This document shows, piece after piece, positions 38,823-50,401 of a DNA stretch of 64,000 nt. Positions within the stretch are counted from its first letter, which is position 1; every line of letters starts with the position of its first letter. The position numbers and the translations under genes were made by a program. A model generated the notes under the pieces. That model had not been told where the DNA came from and made no database searches. It saw only the letters and a list, made by a program, of their open reading frames with translations. Source of the stretch: Diacronema lutheri (Eukaryota; Haptophyta; Pavlovophyceae; Pavlovales; Pavlovaceae); NCBI GenBank assembly GCA_019448385.1, contig JAGTXO010000029.1:372001-436000 (forward strand). Direction: 5' to 3'.

Positions 38823-39121
38823 GCGTGTGTGGGTGTCCGCCCATGACGCGTCCTGCCACGTCCTTGCCGTCCCGGCCGTTCCCGCTGCCGGCGTGCACAG
38901 GGTCGACGCCCTGATTTCGGCCTGATGTTGCGTGCGCCCTTTCGCTCGCTCCGTTTGTCCAGCCTCGGCCCCGTGCGCGCCCCTCCTGCTGACCCGCCTG
39001 TAAGCGTCGTTAGTATTTTAAAAAAACAAAGTAGCATGGGCGGCCTCTGCCTGCAATCCACCCTCGACCAGCACTTGGGGCTTTGCGGGCGGAGCTCGCG
39101 TGCAGCATCCTGCAGACGACA
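38823..39121. other. region between RT frame and CLUAP1, AT-rich tail
   Basis: 299 bp holding the presumed 3' untranslated part and A/T-rich end of the retroelement (39010-39035), then 86 bp to the CLUAP1 stop. No gene seen. Confidence 0.4.
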
Positions 39122-40651
39122 CTAGAATTGGTCGTCCGAACCGGCGTCGTCGCCCTCGCCGTCCTCATCGCCGTCCTCATCCTCATCCTCATCTTCGTCG
39201 TCCTCGTCGTCGTCGTCGATGAGGCCGTCCTCGTCGTCGTCGCCCATGCCGTGGGCACCCCTGCGACCGTCCGCCGTGTCGTCGTCCTCGTCCTCGTCGT
39301 CCTCGCCGTCGTCGTCGTCGTCGTCGTCGTCGTCCTCCGCCGGATTCATCGAGCCAACGACGGCGCCGGCGCCGCCGGCTTGGCCGACGTTACCGCCGCG
39401 CCCGCCGGCATCGGCTGAGCCCCTGCGCATGCCGGCGCCGTCGGCTGAGCCCCTGCGCATGCCGGCGCCGCCGGGCCGTTTGGTTGGCCGCTGCGGCGCG
39501 CCGCCTCCGCCGCGGCTGGACGAGCGCGAGTTGCCCGCCGACGGCCCGTTGCCACGAGCCTCCATCATGAGTGCCTCGTCGATGGCCTGCTCGTCGATCT
39601 GCGCGTGCGTCCGAGCGGCGGGCGTTGCGCGCGCGCGCGGGTCGGGCGCGACGCGCGCGAAGGCGCGCGGGCCGGTGCAGGCGCGTGGTGCGGCGCGCGC
39701 GCGCACCTGCGCCTGGCCGCGCATGAGGCGGAGCTCCTCCTCGCGCAGCACGCGCTGCATCGCGCGCATCTGCCGCTCGTGCGCCTCGAGGCCCTCGAGC
39801 TCGGCGGCGTGGACGGCGTCGAGCTCGGCCTCGAGGAACTGCATGTTGCGCCAGTTGGACAGGTATGCGTCGTACTGCACGACCAGCGCGCCCTCGAGCT
39901 TCTCGTACTCGTCGAGGAAGGCGGGCCGCACTGTGGCGAGTGACGAGAGACGCTTCTCGTGGCGCTCGAGCTCGGCCTTCCGCTTGTCGATCTTGGCGCG
40001 GAGGGCGGCCTCGTCCTTGGACACGTTGGCAAGCATACGGTCCATCTCCTCCACCTGCGACGCCATCGTCTCCGCCTGCGCCGCCAGCCGCCGCTGCACG
40101 TCCGGCAGCTCGAAGGAGCGCGAGAGCGCCTTGGCGTGCAGCTCGCGGTTCTCCGGGTGGAGGGCGAGGAGCTCGTGCAGCTTGGCGCCGTGGCGGACGA
40201 TGTCGGCGGCGAGCGCGCGCGTCGTCTTCAGGTCCGCAAACTTCGCCGTGCCCACCGCATCGGGCACGGCCAGCTCGTCGTCGCCGCCGCCACCGCCGCC
40301 CGCCGCGTCCGCGTCCGCCGCGCCGCGGTGCGCGTCGTGCAGCACGGCGGCGACCTTGAGGAGCTCCTTGACGGCGAAGCCGTTTGCGGAGTAGAGATTC
40401 TTCAGATTCAGCTTGATCCGCCCCTTCAGCATCATCGCCTGCGCCGTCTCCTTGAGGAAGTGCACGCGGTCGGCCTCGGTCTCGATCGAGTCGTCGATCG
40501 AGATCGACGAGTCGTACCGCTCGACGAGCCAGTGGAGAATGTCGGCGACGAGCTCAAAGTTGGGCGTACGGAACGACTGCATTGACACCAAATGCGGGTA
40601 CCCGAGCGCGCGCAGCATCTCCGTCAGGTTGCGCAGCTCGCGGTGGCTCAT
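39122..40651 (-). CDS. CLUAP1: CLUAP1 / IFT38 (qilin), IFT-B complex subunit
   Basis: Exons 40651-39707 and 39598-39122 (GTGCGCG donor, GCGCAG acceptor). The 108-bp intron happens to lack stops. The start MSHRELRNLTEMLRALGYPH and the adjacent RTPNFELVADILHWLVERYD are the diagnostic calponin-homology-like N-terminus of CLUAP1. The next block is DRVHFLKETAQAMMLKGRIK, and the central 200 residues are coiled coil (MASQVEEMDRMLANVSKDEA). The C-terminus is a Gly/Arg-rich stretch followed by a tail of more than 60 Asp/Glu-rich residues. IFT38 is a peripheral IFT-B subunit needed for cilium assembly. It faces the dynein gene, with 135 bp between start codons. Confidence 0.95.
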   Translation of the reverse strand: MSHRELRNLTEMLRALGYPHLVSMQSFRTPNFELVADILHWLVERYDSSISIDDSIETEADRVHFLKETAQAMMLKGRIKLNLKNLYSANGFAVKELLKVAAVLHDAHRGAADADAAGGGGGGDDELAVPDAVGTAKFADLKTTRALAADIVRHGAKLHELLALHPENRELHAKALSRSFELPDVQRRLAAQAETMASQVEEMDRMLANVSKDEAALRAKIDKRKAELERHEKRLSSLATVRPAFLDEYEKLEGALVVQYDAYLSNWRNMQFLEAELDAVHAAELEGLEAHERQMRAMQRVLREEELRLMRGQAQVRARAAPRACTGPRAFARVAPDPRARATPAARTHAQIDEQAIDEALMMEARGNGPSAGNSRSSSRGGGGAPQRPTKRPGGAGMRRGSADGAGMRRGSADAGGRGGNVGQAGGAGAVVGSMNPAEDDDDDDDDDGEDDEDEDDDTADGRRGAHGMGDDDEDGLIDDDDEDDEDEDEDEDGDEDGEGDDAGSDDQF

Positions 40652-40786
40652 GGCGCGCAGCGCCCCCGGCCCGCCCCCGCGGCAACAACGGTCGTCGGGC
40701 TCCCGACGGCCCAACGGGACGAGCCCGGCGTCCCGACAAGTCCGTTATTTTTTCGACCTCGCGGGGCGCGCGCGTTTAACGGCGAC
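40652..40786. promoter_or_regulatory. 135-bp shared promoter of CLUAP1 and dynein heavy chain
   Basis: The two cilium genes are head to head. The interval holds one T-run (GTTATTTTTTCG, 40744-40755) 32-43 bp before the dynein start and is otherwise GC-rich. Co-regulation is inferred from the arrangement. Confidence 0.45.
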
Positions 40787-43700
40787 ATGGTGTCCCTGCC
40801 GCCGCTCGCCCCCGCCTTCAAGGCGCTCGCCGTTGGCGAGGGGATGGACGTGGGCGGTGCGTCGAGCGTGCCGTTGCAACCGGTGCCGCGCGGCACCGCC
40901 TCTGCCCGCCTCGCCGCGCTCGAGCACTCGTCCGCCGGCCCGGGCGCGGCCGCTGGCGTCGGCGTCGGCGCAGGCGGCGCAGGCTGCGCGGGCGTCGCGG
41001 GCGCCGTCGGCGGCGGCGCCTTCTCGACGGCGCGCGCGCACCGGACGGTGAGCGCGCCGCTTCCTGACGGGCGGCTCATCGACATGGGCGGGCCCAACGC
41101 GCTCGCTGACCTCGAGCGCGCGCTGCTCGAGCACCTCGCAGGCGCGATGGGCACGGCGCTGCACGTCGTCGAATCATCGCTGCAGGGCAAGGGCGCGACG
41201 GCGGGGAGCAGCCAGGCGGTGCGCTCCTTCTTGCTCGGCAAAGAGAGCGGCGGTGCGCTGCTCGTCTTCCGCACGATCGAGCGCGAGGGCGGCCTGCGCA
41301 AGCTGCGGCTGCACGCGTACCTGTCGGCTCAGGCGGCGCGCGAGCCGCTGTCCGGCGACCTGGGCGCGTGCTGCGTGCGCATGTCGCGCGCGGAGGCGGC
41401 GCGGGGCGAGCAGTCCGCGCCGAGCGCGCGCGCGCCGCTCGATCTCGCCGCCGCGGTGACGGGCGGAGCGGGCGGGCCGGGCCGCCGCCGCTCATCTTTC
41501 GGCGGGGCGGCCGCGGCGCCGTCGGCTCGCGAGCTGCTGCTGCGCGTCGCGATCGCCGCCTTCCCGCCGCCGCGGCCGCCGTTGCACCAGCCGCTGCACG
41601 GCGCGCACGCGCACGCGGCGGGTGGCGACGCCATCGTGATGCGCAGGGGCGCGCCAACCGTCGCGTGGGCGGCGGCGGCCGCCGCACGCGACGGCGGGTC
41701 CGGCGGGTCCGGCGGGTCCGGCGGGTCCGGCGGGTCCGGCGGCGGCGGCGGTGGCGCGCCCGCGGACGCGCTCGGCACCGTTGACGCACCGAGCGCGCTT
41801 GGTCGCGCGGACGGGCTGAGCGGCAGCTTGCTCGCCGCGCGCGCGCTGCTCTCGCAGCTCTACCTGCCCCTCTTGGCATCCCTGCAGCGGCTCTATCTCC
41901 GCGTGCCGCACAGCGCCGCACGGGCGGCAGACGGCGGCGGCATCGGCGGCGGCGTCGGCGCCGGCGCGGTGGGCGACGCGCTCGCGCTGAACGGCGTGCC
42001 GCGCGGCGGCGGACCATTCGAAAGCGACGCGCAGCTCGAGCGTTTTGTCGAGGCGCTGCTCGCGCTGCGCGTCGATGTGATCGCGTGCGTGCAGTCGTTT
42101 GGCGAGGCCGCTGAGACGCTCTCGGCGTCATATCATCTCGCTGCACCGCGTATGCCATTTCCGCTCACCGAGTTCCCGCCACAGGTGCTCTTCGCCGCGC
42201 TCGGCGAGCCGGCGACCGCCGCCACGCTCGGCGTGGCGGGCGGCGGCAACGGCGGCGGCGGCGGTGGCGGCGGCGGCGGCGGCGGCGGGCGTGGTGGCGG
42301 CAGTGGCAGTGGCAGTGCGGCCGGCGGCTCGGCCGACGGCGGCGACGGCGCGGCGGATGGCGGCGCGGACGCCGGGGCGGACGGCGGGGCGGAGTCCTTC
42401 GCCGCCGAGTCGGACGCGGACGGCCGAACGGACGGAGGCCGCACAGACGGCGGCGGCGGCGAGCGCGCCGACCGCGCCGACCGCGCCGATCGCGCGAGTG
42501 CCGGCGACGGCGACGGCGACGGCGACGGCGCAAGCGATGGCGGCGGCGTGCTCTCCGAGCGGTACGGCGGCGTGTCGGGGCTCGAGGTGCTTGCGCGGCT
42601 GGGCGGCGAGGCGGAATATCGCGCGGTCGCGAGGGGTAGCGCCGCCATCGTGGCGTATTGTTCGACTGTGCTCACTGGCTGGGCGATGGAGCTGCGTGGT
42701 GCGATGGGAGGGCAGCACGCGGGGCCGATGGGCGGCGCGGCGCGGCCGCCGTACCACGCGCTGTCTCAGCCGGCGACCGCGCTCGTCGCCGCGGCGGCCG
42801 CGCTCGGCGAGCGCGAGCGGCGTCCGACAATGCCCAGCCGCCGGCAGTTGCTGCCCGCGCTCGACGCGCCCGCGCGGCCGCACACGTCGCCCGACGGCGG
42901 CGGCTGGGCGCAGCCGGCGGCGGCGGCGCCGCCACCCGCCATCGTGCCCGCCATTGCTGCCGCCGCCGGCGGCGGCGGCGCCGACGGCGTGCTGGGCGTC
43001 GGCGGCGTCGGCGGCGGGTTTGGCGGCGCGCGCCGCCGCTCTGTGCTCGACGCGATGAGAGCGGGCGGCGGCGGGGCGAGTGGGGCGGGCGGCGCGGGCG
43101 GCGACGTCGGCGGCGGCGGCGCCGGCGCGCTTGGCGGTGGTGGCGGCGGCTATGGCGATCGCAGCGGCGATGGCAACAGTGCGCCGCTGCTCGGCGGCGA
43201 CGGCTCGGGCGCGGACGCGTTCTCGGCGGCGGTCGAGGCGGCGGCGGCGCTCGGCAAGCGCGACGACGTGGTGCCGGACACGGCGGCGGACACGGCGGCG
43301 GACGCGGCGGCGGACGCGGCGGCGGACGCGGCGGGCGCCGAGCAGGACGCGGAGGCGGAGGAGGGCCCGCTCGTCGAGCTCGAATACTGGCGGAGGCGAA
43401 TGGGCGCGTTGCTGCAGGTGAGCGCGCAGCTGCGCTCGGCCGAGGCGTGCGCGATGGTCGGGATCGTGCGCGCGGCCGCCGCGCTCGGCCAGCGCGACGC
43501 GGCGGAGGTGTGTGACGGGTGGCAGCGCGTCGTCGAGGCGCTCGACGACGCGGCGAGCGAGGCGCAGGACAACGTCAAGTACCTGACGACACTGCAGCCG
43601 CTCATCCTCGTGCTGTACACGGGCTCGCTCGCGCAGATGGCCGACGCCGTCGGCCCGATCGTCGACCAGTTCCGCCTCGTCGCGACGGTCTCGCGCCACT

Positions 43701-45514
43701 ACAACAGCGTCGAGCGGCTGGCCAACCTGCTGCACCGCGTGTGCGCGCAGCTCGTGCGCAACACGCGCGCGTGCCTCGAGCCACCGGGCGAGCCGCGGCT
43801 GCTCCGGCAGAAGGCGAGCGCCGCGCTGCCGCGGCTCGGCGAGGCGCGCGCGCTGCTCGAGGCGTTCACCGCCGCCGTGCGCCGCCTCGCCTCGCAGCTG
43901 CCCGCCACGCTGCCCGCCACGCTGCCCGCGCAGCTGCGCGCGCAGCTGCCCGCGCAGCTGCGCGCGCAGCTGCCCGCGCAGCTGCCCGCGCAGCTGCCCG
44001 CGCAGCATGGCGGCGTGCCGGCCGTTGCGACGCTCAGCGCCGCGCCGATCGGCGCGGGCAAGGCGCCGTTGCTGAGCACGGCGGAGCTCGACGCGCTGTT
44101 CGGGCCCGTCGAGATCTTCGCGCTCCGCCTCGAGCAGCTGAGCTCCGTCCTGACCACCGCGTACCAGTTCGAGCAGCTCGCGGCGACGCGCGTCGACGGC
44201 CTCGCCGAGCTGAGCGCGCTCTTCCGCGCAGCGCTGCGCGTGCTGCACGACCGGCACGGGCGCGTGCTCGACACGGCGGACGCGCAGTTCGAGCTCGATT
44301 ACTACCGGCTGCTCATCGTCGTGCGCAGCCTCGAGTCGACGCTGCAGTCCTTCATCAACGCGCGCTTCGACAACACGCGCAACACCGACGCGGCGTTGCA
44401 CCTCCTCTCGCACTTTGCGCGGCTGCTGCGCGCGGGCGTCGTGCGCGACGACCTGAGCTCCAAGCTCGCCGTCATCTTCCAGGCGTACGCGCTCGACATC
44501 GAGGGCGTGCAGGGCGAGTACGAGGCGCGTAAGGCACAGCCGCCCATCTCGCGCGCGTTCCCGCCCGTCGCGGGCCGCGTCGTGTGGGCGCGGCAGCTGC
44601 TGCGGCGGATCGAGGGCCCGATGGCCATCTTTGCGCGGCACGAGCAGCTGCTGCGCCGGCCCGAGTCGGCGAAGATCGTGCGCCACTACAACCGCGTCGC
44701 GCGCGTGCTCGTCGAGTTTGAGCTCGTGTGGGTGCGCGCGTGGAGCGGCTCCGTCGACGCGGCGCGCGCCACGCTCGCGGCGCCGCTGCTCGCGCGCCGG
44801 CCGGGCACGGGCGAGCTCGCAGTGAACCTCGACCCGGCGGTGACGCAGGCGCTCGCCGAGGCGCGCCACCTGCTCCGCCTCGGCGTCGCCGTGCCCGACG
44901 GCGCCGCGGCGTTGCTGCACGCCGCGCCGCGGCTGCACGCGCACGCGAACGCGCTCGGCGGCGCGCTCGCGTCGCGCGCGCGCGTGTCGCGCGAGCTGCC
45001 GACGGAGCTGCGGCCGCTCCTCGCCGCGCACTTTGCGTCCGTCGACCGCACGCTCGCGCGCGGCGCGGGCGAGCTCTCGTGGGCGTCGGCCGACGCGCCC
45101 TTCTACCTGGCGGCCGTCGAGCGCGGGCTGCGCGAGCTGGGCGCGCTCGTGTCGCGCCTCAAGGGCCTCGCCGAGTTCACGCTGCAGCGCGCGCTCCGCT
45201 CGATTGCGACGTGCTCGCTCCTCGCGCTGCCCGCGCAGGGGCGGACCGTCGCGCTGCACGACTTTGTCGCGATGAACCGCGAGTCGTGCGCGCGCGCGTC
45301 CGCGCTGATCGACGGCAAGCTCGAGGAGGCGGAGCGGGCGGTGCACCTGATCTTCGAGGCGCTCGACGAGGCGGTCGTGTGCGGCGCGCGCCAGCCCGTC
45401 CGGGCGGACGCGCGCGCCGCCGTCCGCCGGCACTACCACGACCTCGCCGGCCATGCGCTCCTCACGGCGACGCGCGGCGCGCTCGCCGCGCTGCAGGCGC
45501 GGCTCACCGTCCGG

Positions 45515-45547
<33 letters not shown>

Positions 45548-46192
45548 GGACGCGGCGGTGGACGCGGCGCTGCCGCCGCGCTCGCGGCGGGCGCGCGCCG
45601 CGTGCGCGCGCGCGCCGAGCTGGGCGGCGGCGGCGGCGGCGGACGCGGCGGACGCGGCGGACGCGGCGGCGGCGGGCCGTCATCGCCGCGCGCGGTCATC
45701 GCCAGCGCGGCGGCGGCGGCTGCGGCGGACGCGGCGGCGGACGCACCGGCCGGGCGGGTGGGCGTCGCGGCCGCCGACCCGTCGTCGCCCCTCTTCGAGG
45801 TGCACGTCGAGCTCTCTGTGCCGGCCGTGACGATCTCGCCGTCCGTCGACACGGTGCAGGCGGCGGTCAACCTCGTGGCGCGCGAGGCGCTCTCCGTCTC
45901 GCGCGCGCAGTTCCGGTGGTCGTGGGCGGAGGCGGCGGCGGAGGCGGAGGCGAGCGGCGAGGCGGCGCGCCGCGAGCTCGACGCCGCCGCCGCCGCCGCG
46001 CGCCAGCGCGCGGCGCTCCTCGCGATGCCCGACGGCGCGGACGGCGTCGCGCAGGGCACGGACGAGCTACAGCGGCCGCTCACGCACGGCGAGCGCGCGC
46101 GGCTGCTCGCCGCCGTCTCGGACGGGCAGTTCCACCGCAAGGCGCGCGCGCTGTACGAGTCGATCGTCGCGCAGCAGCACGCGCAGCAGCAC

Positions 46193-46256
<64 letters not shown>

Positions 46257-46670
46257 ACGCCGATGCGCGCGCGGGCCGGGGCGGCGACGGCGGCGCGCTC
46301 GCGCCTGGGGCGGCGCCGGCGGCCGGCGAGGTGGCGATCGCGGCCGCGCCGGCCGCGGCGCCGGCCGCGGTGCCGGCCGCGGCGCCGGGCGCGGCGCCGG
46401 CCGCGGCGCCGGCCGCGGCGCCGGCCGCGGCGGGCGACGTGGCGGGCGACGGGGCGGCGGCGGCGGCGGCCGCGCCCGTGCCGGCGAGGCGGCCGCCGTC
46501 GGCGCCCGCCGCGGCCGAGCCGTCCGCGCCCGCCGCCGCCGCCGTCGGCGTGCGCGCGCGCGGCGTCGACGCGCGCGTGTCGCTCGCTGCGATGGCTGAG
46601 GGACTGCGCGCCGAGCTGTCGACTGGCGCCGAGTGGCTGCGCGAGGAGGGCGCGGCGACGGCGCCGTCGC

Positions 46671-46701
<31 letters not shown>

Positions 46702-49598
46702 CGACGCGCGCCGTGGCGCGCGGCCGCCCGACGTGTCGCGCGCGTTGCCGCCGCCGCCGAGCGCGGCCGCGCTCTCGGCCGCCGCCGCCGCCGAAGCGGC
46801 GGTCGTGGCGTCGGGCGGCGGCGCGGCGGCGGCGGCGGCGGCGCGGCGCGACACGCTCGCGCGCGCGGCGATCGACGCGCGCCTCGCGTCGGCGCTGTCG
46901 CACTGCGACCGCGACGGGTCGGGCGACGCGTCGTTTGGCGAGTTCGTCGCCGTGTGCAAGCGCCTCGCACGCCGGCACATGCACTCGATGCACAGGCCGC
47001 TCGCGGCGGACATGGCCATCGTGCGCAACGTGCTGCGGCTGACGGGCTCGCTGCACGGGCTCGCGCTCGCCGTCGAGGAGCACGTCGGCTCGTACGCTGG
47101 CTTCGCGCACCTGTGGACAGCATCTGTGCGAGAAGAGGTTGGGCGCTTCCTCGCCACGCAGCCGAGCGCCGATGCGATCATCGTCCAGCTCGCAAAGTAC
47201 GCGGCGCTCGAGGCGCGCGTCGACGGCCTGCCGCCCTTCGCCGCGTACGGCCCGCTCGTGCTCAACACGGCGCACCTCAAGCTCGCGCTGCGCGCCGAGT
47301 GCGGCGCGTGGCGCGGCGCGTACGCGCGTGCGCTGCACGCGATCGCCAAGGCGCACCTCGATGAGCGCCTCGCCTTCTTTGCGACCTGTCGCCGGGCGCT
47401 CGCGCGCGACGTGGGCCTCTCGCCGCCCGCCGCCGCGCTCGCGCGCCGCGCGTCGCGCCACGGCCTCGCCGTCGGCCTCGCCGACGGCGGCGTCGGCGGC
47501 AGCGTCGGCGGCGACGGCGGCGACGACGACGGCGGTGGCGGCGGCGGCGGTGGCGTCGGTGGCGGCGGCGGCGGCGGCGCAGAGCGCGCCGGCCGCTCGT
47601 CGTCGGAGGAGGCCGCGTCCGAGCGCTCGCGCGACGGCGAGGTGCGCCGGAGCAGCTGCGCGAGCGCCGGCGCGGCCGCGGCCGGCGTCGGCGGCGGCGG
47701 CGGTGGCGGCTTCGTCGTCGTCGGTCATGGCGGCGGCGGCGGCAACGTGCTGCTCCACTCGTCCGCGCTCTCCGAGCTGCGCGCGCTGATGGCGTCGATC
47801 CGTATGGTGCAGGCGGCGGACGAGCAGGTGGACGCGGACGTGGGCCGCACGCACGAGCTGTACGACGCCCTCGCGCTGCACATGCCGCGCAAGGTTGCGC
47901 GCGCCGAGGTCGACGCGGTCGACGACCTGCGTGGCTCGTGGCGCCGGCTGCGCGCGCGCGCGGACGAGCGCGCGAGCGAGCTGAGCCGCATGCAGGACGA
48001 GCTGCGCGCGCGGCTGCTCGGCGCGCTGCGCGCGTTCACCGCCGAGCTGCGCGCGCTGCACGAGCAGTGGGAGGCGGCTGGGCCGCTGCGCGCGGATGTG
48101 CCCAACGACGAGGCGCGCGGCCGCCTCGCGGCGTTCGCGCTCGCGTGCGAGAGCCGCGCGGCGCAGCTGCGCGAGCTCAACGTGGGCGAGGCGCTCTTCG
48201 GCCTCGAGCAGACCGCCGCGCCGCAGCTCGTCGACATCTCGCGCGGCTGCGCGCTGTGCGAGAAGCTGCTCGCCCTCGAGGCGGAGCTCGGCCGCGCGAC
48301 CGCGCGCCACCTCGACGCGCCGTGGGTTGAGGTGGGCGGCGCAACGGGCGCGTTCGGCGCGTCGGTCGCGCAGCACGCGCGGCTCGCGGCGCAGCTGCCC
48401 GCCGACGTTCGGCGCGCGCCCGCCTTCGTGCGGCTGCGCGCGCGACTCGACGAGCTCGGCGCGTCAGTGCCCGTGCTGCGCGACCTCGCACAGCCCGCGC
48501 TGCGCGAGCGGCACTGGGTGCAGCTCGCCGCGCTCGCCGGGTTGCGCGCGCTCGACCCCGCCGACCCGGCGCTGACCGCGCGCCGGCTGCTCGGCGGCGG
48601 GCTGCGCGCGCACGCGGCTGAGGTCGCGCAGATCGCGTACACGGCGCGCGAGGAGGCGTCGCTCGAGACGCGCCTCGCCGCGGTGCAGGCGGAGTACTGG
48701 GCGGCCGCGCTCGAGTTCGAGCCGTACAATGGCCGCCCGCTCGGCGTGCTCAGCCTGCGCGCGACGGCCGAGCTGCGCGCGCGCGTCGACGAGGCGCTCA
48801 CCGACCTCGGCGCGATCGCCGGCTCGCGCTTTGGCGGCCCCTTCGAGGCGCGGTGCGGCGCGGCGACGGCGCAGCTCTCCGCCGTCGCCGAGGTGCTCGA
48901 CGCGTGGGTGCGCGCGCAGCTCGCGTACGTGCGCCTCGCGCCGCTCTTCGGCGCCGCCGACGTCGCCCGCTCGCTGCCGCGCCAGGCGAAGCTCTTCGAC
49001 GTGACGGAGCGCGCGTGGGCCAAGCTGCTGCGCCGCGCGGCCGAGTCGAGCGGCGTCGTCGCGCTCGTCGCGTCGGACGAGCACCTCAAGGCGTCGCTGC
49101 AGCTCGTGCTGCAGCAGCTCGAGACGTGCGCGCGCGCGCTCACCGCGTACCTCGAGTCGAAGCGCGTCGCCTTCGCGCGGCTCGGCTTCGTCGGCGACGG
49201 CGGGCTGCTCGAGATCCTCGCGCAGGCGGCGGTCGAGCCGCGCGCCGTGCTGCCGCGCCACCTGCCCGCGCTCTTCGACTCGGTCGTGAGCGTCGAGCTG
49301 CGCGACGACCGGCCGGCGGAGCGGCGCGGCGGCGGCGGCGGCGCAGGCATGGGCGGCGGCGGCGGCGGCGACGACGGCAGCGGCAACGGCGGCGGCGGCG
49401 CCGAGCTCGACGGCGCGGCCGGCGCGCACGCGGGCGGCGCGCTCTGGCGCATCGTCGCCGTCCTCTCCGCCGAGGGCGATCGGCTCGCGCTCGACGGCGG
49501 CGTCGCGGCCGACGGGACGGCGATCGTCGTGCGCGTCGCCGAGCTCGACGCTGAGCTCGCGCTCGCGACGGCGTTCGCGCACCGCTCGGCGCGCGCGT

Positions 49599-49648
<50 letters not shown>

Positions 49649-50358
49649 GGCGGCGGCGCGCCCGCGTCGGCGGCACTCGGCGGCGGCGGCGAGGCGCTCG
49701 GCGTCGCGCTCGTCGGCGGCGCCGAGGCGTGGCTGCATCGGCTGCACCACGCGGTCCGCGCGCACGTGCGCGCGCACGTGCGCGCCGCCGCCACCGACGC
49801 GGCGGACCCCGCCGGCGTTGCGGCGAGCGCGCCCGAGCGGCTCGCGCGCGGCTCGGGCGCGGCGCAGGCGGGCCTGCTCGCGCTCGCGCTGCGCTTTGGG
49901 CACGAGGTGGACGAGGCGCTCGCGGACGGCGCGCCGGCCGACGCGCTCGGCGGCGCGGCGCGCCGCGTGCGCGCGCGGCTCGCGCGCGTCACGGCCGAGG
50001 CCGCGGCGCTGCGCGCGAGCGGCGCGCCGCCGGTGGACGAGCGGCCGGCGCGGTCCGACGCGGACGGGTCGGCGCAGCGCGCGGTCACGGCGGCGCTCGC
50101 GCCGACGGCGGCGGCGTCGCGCGGGTTGGACGGCGCGGCGCGGCGCGTGCTCGGCCGCCTCGAGGGCCTGGCGCTCGAGCTGCTGCGCGAGCGCGACGCG
50201 CTGGGCGCCCTTGTGGACGCGGGCGCGCGCTCGCGCGACGACTGGACGTGGCAGGGGCAGCTACGCCACTCCTTCGAGTTCGACGCGCGCGAGGAGGCGG
50301 CGGCGGACGCGTGGCGCGCGGGTGCGCGCCGCGGCGGCGGTGGCGGCGCGCAGATCGA

Positions 50359-50401
<43 letters not shown>

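Larger units (their letters stand above)
34914..39035 (+). mobile_element. non-LTR-type retroelement (edges approximate)
   Basis: A unit of about 4.1 kb bounded by AT-rich blocks at 34914-34981 and 39010-39035 (TAGTATTTTAAAAAAAC). It contains an upstream frame (34990-35880) and a reverse-transcriptase frame (35868-38822). No long terminal repeats or clear target-site duplications are visible. The RT belongs to the LINE-like group with NAFN and GVQQG motifs. Whether the upstream frame belongs to the element or to a host gene is not settled. The frames are open, so the copy may be recent. Confidence 0.55.

Noticed and set aside
42128-45454. 1,108-codon minus-strand frame
   Set aside because: Shadow of the dynein tail; compositionally biased with no domain.
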